64,000 bases of DNA, from the NCBI RefSeq assembly GCF_002878395.1, contig NC_061111.1, positions 25,505,802 through 25,569,801 on the forward strand. The letters run 5' to 3'. Of this stretch, positions 55,993 through 64,000 are shown piece by piece. The notes beneath the pieces were generated by a model. The model was not told the DNA's origin and ran no database searches. It saw only the letters and a list, made by a program, of their open reading frames with translations. Positions within the stretch are counted from its first letter, which is position 1. Each line of letters starts with the position of its first letter. Origin of the DNA: Capsicum annuum (taxonomy: Eukaryota; Streptophyta; Magnoliopsida; Solanales; Solanaceae). Both the position numbers and the translations under genes were made by a program.

Positions 55993-57609
55993 AAATCCTT
56001 GAAAATAGGCAACAAAAATTTTAAAATAGTATATGAAATAATGAAGGAACGGAGGTATCCATAAAAATAGGCAATAAATATAAAAAATATGAGAATTTAA
56101 TCTATAATTATTTTTATATAAATTAAAATCTGCTATAAAAATAAATATTTTATATGTTATATTTGATAATCAACTAATACGACTATGTATGTGCAATAAT
56201 TATTTAAAAAATTATTATTTATGTTTTTTTCCCTATTTTAAACCTCTTAAATATTCTTTAAAATTCTTTGTATCTTCTCTCTTTACCTCAAATTCACATA
56301 TACACGTATTTCAATTCATTTTGGAAAGCGCTATTATGTCAATTGAGTAAACATTTTGAACAATGTAACATAATTATAATTCTTTTGATGTTACTTCTCC
56401 GTAATACAAATTGCTATTTTTTTGTACTTGTTTATTTTAAAACAATGAACTTAAATATCATACTCATCAAGGCAACTGAAATACTCGACCCATTCACTTT
56501 TGCTTGTTCATTATTTTAAAAAATAATTTTCATTTTTAACACATCAATAAACAATTATGTTTTCAACGTTTTATTCTAATATTAATTATTTATTCTTCAA
56601 ATCATTTTTTAAAATCTAATAATAAACATCAATAATAGAGATAGTGTATGGTAAAATAGTCATGTCACGCAAAATCTAAATGTGACAAGTAAAAATGAAT
56701 GGAGAAAGCACTATTAATTGAAAGCTACGTAAAACATCTTCTAAAAAAGAAAAGATTTTTTCTAGAGAAAATAGTAAAGGAAACATGACTAATTACTAAT
56801 TATTGTAGAACGTAATAATATTTCATATAAATTTTTCAATCCAAGATTGATATTATAGATAAAAATAAAATAACATATTTAGTGTAATTTTATAAAGTAG
56901 GATTTTGAAATAGTAGACAGTAAACTTATAGGATATTCATAACATGCATCGAAAGAGAGAAATAAGCTAGACAGTCTATTAATTTAAGAAAAATATTTTT
57001 ATCTAAAAGAATAGATTGGAGACAAATTTGGTGATAATACTCTTAAGAAACTATATTGACCTTTGATAATTTCATCATCATTCACCACCACATTACTATC
57101 CACATACTAAGCTCATCCATATCCTACTTTGTACTCTCTCCCGTGGATACTACTTTCAGCTACATCCAAACATTTCTTGGCATTGTATTTTTCAATTATA
57201 ATTAGTATTGTGAAGTCCCACTATACTATGCAAATTCTGTGACTATTTTTTTTATTATTGAGAAATTATGAGATTGAAAATTTCTTCCAACACACCTTGC
57301 AAGTCATAAGTCAAAAATTCAAACTACATTATAATTTCAGACTTATTTTTATTATTTAAATTTAAAAAGATATTTCAAAGTATTTTTTTAATTTTACCCC
57401 AAATGCTATAATCTAACCAAGCGCTTATTTGGTTAAACAGATGGTCTCAATAGCTCATTGTGTTGAAATCCATAGCCTTCTCGATTATCATTAATGGTCA
57501 TCCTTCTGTTTGAACTGAAAGTTATCCCTATTTTTAAAGCTGCCATACAATACACAGTTCTTTCTTAGAATTCTCAACTGTATTTGTTAGCAAATCTTTT
57601 ACAATTTAT
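55993..57609. other. AT-rich spacer, nothing recognised
   Basis: No convincing frame, RNA gene or repeat boundary was seen. A GGAACGGAGGTA string near 56047 resembles a Stowaway end without a partner. Confidence 0.35.
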
Positions 57610-58094
57610 TGTTAGAATTATTTATTTTATGCGGACTTAACATTAACTTTTTATTGCATTAAAGTAAAACGAATTGATGTTATTAGTTGGTGGATAAGAC
57701 ACGGGTCATGTATTCATGTGGATTCTATATGGGCCTGTATCCATTTCTTATTATTGGTCTGGACTGGCAATAGTGTAGGATTGTAGTAGACCTGTGAGCC
57801 CATAATGAGGGGTGCACTAGGTTAAGGCTTTTAAGCCTATAAATATAAGGCTAGGTCTCCTCTCCTGACTTTAACATAAGACGTATTCCCATAAGCTGGC
57901 AGCCGTCATAAGCAAAGGAGATAAAGACTCAGCCTAGTTCGTCTTTGGTTACGTGTTGCTATGATGGTTCGTCTTCGGTTACGTGTTGCAATGGCGGCGG
58001 ATAAAGATACGCACCTTTCTTCTCGCATATTAGTTACTTTATAGGTGTTCTTGATTTATGTGAACTTGTGATGTGTTTCTCTATAAATCTAACA
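57610..58094 (+). repeat. 5' LTR of the copia element
   Basis: 485 bp with 7-bp inverted ends TGTTAGA and TCTAACA. An internal near-repeat 'GTCTTTGGTTACGTGTTGC' / 'GTCTTCGGTTACGTGTTGC' lies at about 57940-57990. Confidence 0.83.
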
Positions 58095-58096
58095 CT

Positions 58097-58108
58097 TGGT
58101 ATCAGAGC
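58097..58108 (+). other. Primer-binding site of the copia element
   Basis: TGGTATCAGAGC, perfect tRNA-iMet-type site, two bases after the LTR. Confidence 0.87.
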
Positions 58109-58589
58109 TTTCACATAGATCTTGAACCCTATTACTCAGTTCATGATAAAAATAATTAAAAATAATGATCGTGACGCACTCCGTATTAAACTTAAATCTG
58201 AAGCGACTTTCCTTTCTCTTTTAGCTGCTAACTTCGTTCCGAGTACCGCACACTACTTTATTTCATATGAAGAAAAAAGGTGTACATATGATTAAGAGTC
58301 AGGCGATGGCCAAATCAATTGGATTTTTGGAAAGTGGATGAAACAAAAATACCAAATCAATTGGATTTTTTGTTTTAAAAAAATGATTGTCTTCATTGAC
58401 AAAGTTTTTTGCTGCTTTATACCTTGTCAAAAGTGTCTAAATATGTTTTAAAGTGTATTGGTAGTATTTACAAATTCAAATTGTTTTAGAATTTGTTTAC
58501 TATTTTGAAAGGCGAAATCATATTTTAAAAGACACGATGAGAAGTATAATGAGTAGATCTAACTTATGTGAGTTCGTCTGGGTGAAGGT

Positions 58590-58870
58590 ATTAAAACATC
58601 CATGTACATTCTTAATCGTGTTCCTAAAATCCCTTTTGAGTTGTGGGCCAATAAAAAATTCAGTTTAAATTATTTTTGGGTTTGGGGATGTCCTGCGAAA
58701 GTAAAATATATAAAACTGAATCTAGAACCTCACTTGTTTTTTCATTTCTTATCGAGCTCATTCTATAGGATTTGGGTTCTACTGTCCTACAAGGCGAACT
58801 AGAATAGTTGAATCTTAAAATACAAAATTTCTTGTATGTGGGACCATCCTAAACTCCGTGGTCATAAATT
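58590..58870 (+). pseudogene. Copia integrase C-terminal fragment
   Basis: 'YILNRVPKIPFELWANKKFS' and 'LNYFWVWGCPAKVK' correspond to the conserved YLLNRVP...PYELW...LRVWGCPA region after the copia integrase core. A frameshift and stops follow near 58740-58870. The integrase core itself is deleted. Confidence 0.78.
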
Positions 58871-59309
58871 TATCGATTAAACAAGCATTTAAGGTATTTA
58901 ATTCCGTACATGAGATGGGTTTTAAAATTGTTGAAAAGCATGAATTGTAAGCCCCATATTCTGAAATTTAATATAAACTATGAGGTTGTTTTCCCTAAAC
59001 TTGAATTATTTTCATGTGTACATGTGTTATTAGTTTGAAAAGTTATATGAGAGCATGATTTGCGTAATTATCTCTCTTGTTATGAAACTCATTGTCCTAA
59101 CAATGTTATGGATTGCTATTGTTTTATGAACGAATGAGAGGGGTTTTTTTCCCTTGATTTACAAATGCTCATATTTCCTATTAAATAATTTGCATGTGAT
59201 TGATAAAAAAGATGACCATCGTATAATAAACTATTGAAAATGGAGTAGTTCGCATAAGTTTTTATGTGTTTTGAAACATATTTTGGGTGGTTATCAACAT
59301 GCTTTTGAA

Positions 59310-59650
59310 TAAAAAAGGGCTATGGATATGATGAGGTATGAAATGAATGACTTGAATTTGGGACTATTACATGAAACTAAGCATTTATTGAACGAAGTGT
59401 TTGATATGAAAGATCTAGGAGAGGCATCATTTGTTCTGGGCATTGAGATTCGACGAGATAGATCTCGTAATATATTGGGGCTTTCACAAAAGGTCTGTAT
59501 TGATCGTATTTTGAAAAAAAAAATTCAGATTAAAAATTATAGGCAATGTGGTGAAAGGTGATAAGTTAACCTTAGGCTTGTGTCCCAAAAATGATCTTGA
59601 GAAAGATTCTATGAAAGATGTGCCTGTTTTTTCCGCTGTATTTCTTGTTT
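59310..59650 (+). pseudogene. Copia reverse transcriptase C-terminal fragment
   Basis: 'DLNLGLLHETKHLLNEVFDM' then 'KDLGEASFVLGIEIRRDRSR' and 'LGLSQKVCIDRILKK' match the segment downstream of the YVDD box (family: DMKDMGEA...LGI.I.RDR). The YVDD box is missing just upstream. After a frameshift, 'CPKNDLEKDSMKDVPVFSAV' continues to about 59645. Confidence 0.82.
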
Positions 59651-59690
59651 ACAGAGTGTTAATTTTATTTATTTTTTTTATATTGGCTTA

Positions 59691-59860
59691 AGTAAAGTTG
59701 GTTAAACTAAAGTTATCTTAAAAATGTGTTCTGGCGGCTATGTTATTAAAGATTCATTCATTTAGTTAGTTTCATATTCTTAGATTAAATAATATAAAAG
59801 TTTATTTATTTCATGAAATTTAAAAAATTTAACCTATGGTTTATAAAAGATGTCGAATTG

Positions 59861-59891
<31 letters not shown>

Positions 59892-60377
59892 TTCTACTTG
59901 AATTTGGTTTCATTTGAATTATGTCTAAATCAGATTTATAATATTTTTAATTGAGTGGATACTTACTGTGTCACATGAGCAAATCAAGCAATGGCAAGTT
60001 GAATTCCTAAGATTGAATTTGTTTTGTAAATTAGGGTAAATAGTGTACACCAAAGTGACCTATTTGCTTTGCTTTATGAGACTTTTTAATCCATTTCTAG
60101 GGATATCACTAAGTTAGAATATACAATGATCTGCCCAAAGGAGATTTATTATGTGTTTTAAATTAGTATTATGATGAGCCCCATTATGTGAAAATATTTT
60201 GATTTTAGAAAACTTATCTGCCCAAAGGGGATAGGTTTCTAATATTGAAAATATTTTCTTGCCCTGCCCAAGGGGGGCTACTCGTTAATGCTGCGAGACT
60301 CATCATTGTGATAAGATTATTATTCTTATTCCTTTCTATTTTGATAAATTCATTCATGATTTGTTGTGAAAAGTTAC
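59691..60377 (+). other. Copia 3' region with repeated purine tracts
   Basis: Noncoding. A (TTTA)n microsatellite lies at about 59857-59893. Three related strings, CTGCCCAAAGGAGAT (about 60132), CTGCCCAAAGGGGAT (about 60220) and CTGCCCAAGGGGGGC (about 60262), look like duplicated copia polypurine tracts. No 3' LTR follows before G7. Confidence 0.5.
59857..59893. repeat. (TTTA)n microsatellite
   Basis: About nine uninterrupted TTTA units. Confidence 0.9.
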
Positions 60378-63108
60378 TGTAATAGCCCGTACTTTTGCTA
60401 GCTCAATTTAGCCCCTAGAATGTCAAAGGCTAGCTTCAAAAATAGATAACTTTTGTTACATGTAGAATTCTCCAGATTTAGACCATCCATTGTGTGGGAA
60501 ATTGAATTAGCTTTCCATCAATACCAAATTCGCCTAAATTCGATATTCAGTTGAGAAGTTATGGCGGTTTTAGTAAAGCAGTGTGCCATTTAGACAAGCA
60601 CCAGGTCGTGGTGAAGGGTTAATTTGCATTTGTCAAAATCTAGTGGACCTTCGCGATTGTACCGCATTGCGTTAAAGTCCTAGGTCCCAATTGTTAATTT
60701 TCAATGACTCACTGCGATGGTGGTACATCGTGGTGATGTCCAAAATGGGATTCATCCCTTTTTCAGAGGCTTGCTGTGATAGCCCTGTGTCGCGATGATG
60801 GCCAATTTCCCAGTCCTCCTTTTTCCAGTGAGGCACCGCGATAGTGGCGAGTCATGGTGGCATGTAAAATTAGGAATTTCTCCCTTATTTTAGTTTTGAT
60901 TAAGAGTTTAAAATGGCACTTTGGCCAATTCTCAAGCCCCCAATTCGTCAAAAACAAGGAATTAAGTCTATTCTAAGAACTTTATCCTTATTTTCATCCA
61001 TTCTCTCTCAAAGAAAAACCCTAGAACTTAAAAAATTACTCTCTAAGAAATCAATTTCCTCCATTGTTTCTCCAAGAAAGCTCTAAATTAAGGATTTCCA
61101 ATTCAAGATAATCAAGAGGTCATCTTCAAAAGCTCAAATAGAAATCAAAAATTCAAGTTTCTTCATCTAATCATCAATTAAGGTATATAGGGTTTATGAA
61201 CAAGGATCCTCTTTCATCCTTGTGCCCAAAACTAGCTTTTAACTATAAATTTACATAATTTTCTATGAAATTACATGAGCTTTGAATTAGGGTTCATACC
61301 GGATGTTGTTATTTGCAAGATTATGAGTTTTTGAGATACTTTGAAGTTAAATTGCATGACCGTTTTCATACTTTCATGCTTATTGTAGAAAATTTCAGAT
61401 TTTGAATTGAATTATCATTATTCTCAATATCAAAAAAGTGCAGCCCGGTGTACTAAAGTTACCGCTATGCGCGATGTCCAGGGAAGGGCCCCACCACAAG
61501 GGTGTATCGTACGCAGCCTTACCTTGCATTTCTGCCAGAGGCTGTTTTCAAGGCTTGAACCCGTGACCTCCTGGTCATATGACAGCAACTTTACCAGTTA
61601 CTCCAAGGCTCCCCTTCTCAATATCAAGCATGAACTTTATGATGTTTTGACATGAACTTGATGCATGGGTTATTAAGCCCAAGATTATATGTTGATATTT
61701 CCAGAAAGAAGATGCTTTAAGCATCCTATGATCAGATTATTTACAGACTTTCAACAAAGGTTTGATCTTTTGATCCTTAGTTAAGATTTGAAATCCACCT
61801 TACTGATTTATTATAGATTTCAGAAATTAGAATAGTTTTATTCACAAATTAAATCAGATAAATGCATAATTGGTTTCGTAATAACCCTTATGGTAGCTTT
61901 TAAAGTGGATTTCCAATAGAATGAGCATATAGATAAAAAGGGAGTAGTATTTAGCACCGAGATGGAAGTGTAGGATTAGCATGCCCTATCTTTCATAGAA
62001 CTACGTAGGCAACGTAGGTACAGATTTAGATTATTCCCATATCTATATGGATTTCAGATATAGATATGATCACTTAATTTAGTTTATACTTCTTGGCAAG
62101 AGTACGCCACATCTCCCCATTGTGAGGTTTTTCCCTTAGGGGAACAAGACGTTGGACTCCATGTTAGCTCACATGGTTTATGCCTGTTCTTAGAACCTCC
62201 CTAAAGTTTTAAGATTATAACATAGTAGAAAAGAATAACAGAAAAAGCATTTAGAAAAACTAAGTGTAAAGGCTCACTATTTTATTTTGATACTTCCTTA
62301 TAGAAAAATATTAGTTACAGATTTCAGCTTTCATATTTTAGATATAGAAGTGAGTCCTCTCTACACTTAGACAACATGATTTACAGACAGAACACGAGTA
62401 CATCTTTTAGAACTAAATGTTATGACTCACTAGATTTTCAAAGTATGATTTGTCATTCATGATTACATATTTTAGTATTTCAGATATTCTAGCTTGTGTG
62501 AGCCATTTACATTTAGCATGCATTTTTTTACAAACTATGATGATGAATGATATTATGTTTTATGTATGCATTTCACCCTCCTATACTCAGTACATCCTCA
62601 AAGTACTGATCCACATATATGTCTATATGCTACATTGTCTCATAATGTAGGTTCAGGTGCTCAGTTTCAGTAGCGTGAGTGATTTCGAGCATCTTCATCT
62701 ACAGTCCTCATTTCGAGCATCTCCATCTACATCCATACAGTTGTGAGTCCTCATAGTTTGAGCCTTAGTCATTCAGATTTTTAGCTTTCTAGTACAGACG
62801 ATTTCAATATTTTTCAAATATTTTGAGTCAGTTGGGGGGTTTGTCCCAGTGACTCTCTAGTTATTAGTAGTAGAGGCTTGTCAGACTGCTAGATTTGATT
62901 TAGATATTCATTATTGATTTATCAGACTTTCAAAATTAGTGTTTTCAGATATTCAACTCATATAGTTTTCATCATTTAGTGTGATTTTATATCTATATTC
63001 CCTTATTTTGAGATTCAAACTTAGAAAAAGGCAGACAGGGTTAACTTAAGGCTACTCGTAGTCTTGAGCACCGTGTGATGTATCGAAATCAGGTTTTGGG
63101 GCATTACA
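60378..63108 (+). repeat. 5' LTR of G7, carrying a SINE
   Basis: Starts TGTAATAGCCC and ends GGGGCATTACA; about 2537 bp without the SINE and its extra target copy. The first part has the shared box with TTCGATATTCAGTTGAGAAG and the GCGAT-type palindromes at about 60600-60850. The stem-loop GAGTCCTCATAGTTTGAG is near 62745 and the GTTGGGGGGTTTGTCCCAG stem-loop near 62828. Confidence 0.85.
61421..61627 (-). mobile_element. tRNA-derived SINE (Au-like)
   Basis: A 181-bp minus-strand unit (61434-61614) between perfect 13-bp duplications TTCTCAATATCAA. Near its 5' end are an A-box-like TGGAGTAACTGG and a B box GGTTCAAGCC of the RNA polymerase III promoter; the 3' half has AGGCTGCGTACG and a CACCGGGCTGC end. 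Length and wording resemble the Au SINE of angiosperms. It is a short noncoding element copied by LINE enzymes. Confidence 0.85.
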
Positions 63109-63112
63109 AACT

Positions 63113-63125
63113 TGGTATCAGAGCC
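63113..63125 (+). other. Primer-binding site of G7
   Basis: TGGTATCAGAGCC, perfect match to the tRNA-iMet site, four bases after the LTR. Confidence 0.9.
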
Positions 63126-63318
63126 TAAGGTTTATAAGAGTCCTAGGAATTTAAAAAGCCGCGTTACATAAAGTCTTGATCATGGGTGTGAAGCACGTCA
63201 TATTTATGAGGAAGAGGCTACGGGATGTTATTAGGAAATCATCTCTTTATTTCATGATCTATCATGCTTACAGTATCTCTACCTGCTTTTAACTCATGCT
63301 TTTATATGACAGTTGAAT

Positions 63319-63330
63319 ATGCCTCCAGTC
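63319..63330 (+). pseudogene. G7 gag start, truncated
   Basis: ATG CCT CCA starts as in the other gags (Met-Pro-Pro), after a normal leader, but the sequence switches to a different repeat within a few codons, so nothing of the protein is left in the window. Confidence 0.6.
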
Positions 63331-64000
63331 ACACCCCCTTTTTAACCAAAAGATCAGATTTTAAAAGTTTGAAAGGATTTTTACAATTAAGTGACAAAAG
63401 ATGAAAATTATTTCGAAAAGGATTTATTTTTTTATAATCAACTCAGAGTCTCCACTTGGCATAATTGGTGTGCCAAGTCACCTTTGGAAATCCTTTTTCA
63501 AAACTATTTTTGACTCTTTAAAACTGGTTTACAAACAGAGATTCCGACTAAGGAATTCTGTTGACCGACGGGAAAGTGTTAGGTACTCCTCGATCTCGTG
63601 GTTCAACCATGGTCGCTTGGTGGAGTATATCGGCTAATTTGACATTAAAAATGTATAAACCACACAAAACACATAAAATAATCAATCAAACACACGAAAC
63701 CAAATAAATCCAAAATACAGTGTTCAGTCCAATTATACAATCTAAAAATAAAATAATGCGAAAAATAAATTCTATTCTAACCTACACTACTGCTGCTGTG
63801 AATTTTTTCCAAAAATAATTCACAGAAGAAAGAGTTCCATTGGACTTTGATATTCTAAAACATGTCCCTAGCATGATCAACATGGAGTAAAATGAAGATC
63901 TAGTTGCTTGGCCAAGAAAGAAGAAGTCAGGAAAGCAGTTTTTGGCTTGAATGGTGATAGCGTTGGAGGTCTCGATGGTTATACTAACAAATTCTTCCAA
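63328..64000. repeat. Unclassified LTR-like repeat
   Basis: Starts GTCACACCCCCTTTTTAACC directly after the G7 gag codons, resembling the plus-strand start of minus-oriented LTRs with GTGTGAC ends. It contains a hairpin CTTGGCA...TGCCAAG (63455-63477) and 'attctgttgaccgacgggaa' text common in solanaceous gypsy repeats. A 72-codon minus-strand frame at 63782-64000 runs off the window and shows no known domain. Confidence 0.4.

Larger units (their letters stand above)
57610..59690 (+). mobile_element. Deleted Ty1-copia element
   Basis: 5' LTR 57610-58094 and a primer site, followed by only fragments of the polyprotein: a gag-like stretch (about 58140-58300), integrase C-terminus (58590-58860) and RT C-terminus (59310-59640). 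Copia order (integrase before RT) is respected. No 3' LTR is seen before G7 begins at 60378. Confidence 0.78.

Noticed and set aside
56040..56062. Stowaway end GGAACGGAGGTA
   Set aside because: No matching left end at a reasonable distance.
61434..61614. tRNA gene
   Set aside because: Pol III A and B boxes are present, but the unit continues far beyond a tRNA, has a SINE tail and target duplications, and does not fold as a cloverleaf by eye.
1..64000. CRISPR arrays, bacterial operons, rRNA genes or plastid insertions
   Set aside because: No regularly spaced identical repeats, no prokaryotic gene layout and no recognisable rRNA or plastid sequence.

Overview
The window is repeat-dense plant nuclear DNA and contains no gene that looks intact. 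The organism is most likely a solanaceous plant: pepper-like because of the density of old Tekay/Del-type Ty3-gypsy elements, the DUF1985-Ulp1 gene type and an Au-like SINE, but the species cannot be fixed from sequence alone. Almost everything is transposable-element sequence: at least seven Ty3-gypsy elements (called G1 to G7 here), one Ty1-copia element, a solo-LTR-like insertion, an RTE-type LINE, a tRNA-derived SINE and two or more MITEs. Nearly all coding frames carry stops, mostly TAG/TAA where CAG, CAA or TGG is expected, as in old methylated repeats.

Left stack, 1-20904, all on the minus strand. G1 (gag, protease and RT at 606-3010; gag start and leader at 18350-18619; 5' LTR 18620-20904) is split inside gag by G2 (3011-18349). 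G2 is split by G3 (7238-13966, 5-bp target duplication GAATA). Removing G2 puts the G1 gag frame back in phase.

Right stack, 20905-42184, mostly plus strand. An RTE-type LINE is split by a ~755-bp solo-LTR-like insertion (duplication CCGAT; the LINE frame continues in phase when it is removed). That insertion is split by G4 (21432-40760). The 5' LTR of G4 is split by G5 (23159-33118, duplication GTCAT), the most complete element in the window. A 100-N gap inside the G5 5' LTR is flanked by an identical 135-bp repeat, so it is very probably an unmerged contig overlap and not missing sequence.

42185-48245 holds G6 (LTR, gag, start of protease), interrupted by a truncated minus-strand LTR, followed by a ~1-kb MITE-like element. 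48246-54100 holds a degenerate, spliced, minus-strand DUF1985-Ulp1 protease pseudogene in very AT-rich DNA. 54100-57600 is AT-rich and nearly featureless apart from a Stowaway-like MITE and AT tandem repeats. 57610-60377 is a deleted copia element. 60378-63330 is the 5' LTR, primer-binding site and first gag codons of G7, with an Au-like SINE inside the LTR. 63328-64000 is a further unclassified LTR-like repeat.

The most interesting non-gene structure lies in the LTRs and around the purine tracts. The LTR families carry, near their 5' end, a cassette of short interrupted palindromes whose core differs between families. Nearly all LTRs share a hairpin nearer their 3' end. The purine tract CCAAGGGGGAGAT occurs not only at the 3' LTR boundary but also, in decayed copies, inside pol and in the 3' untranslated regions, where two copies are preceded by a perfect GGGAC...GTCCC palindrome.
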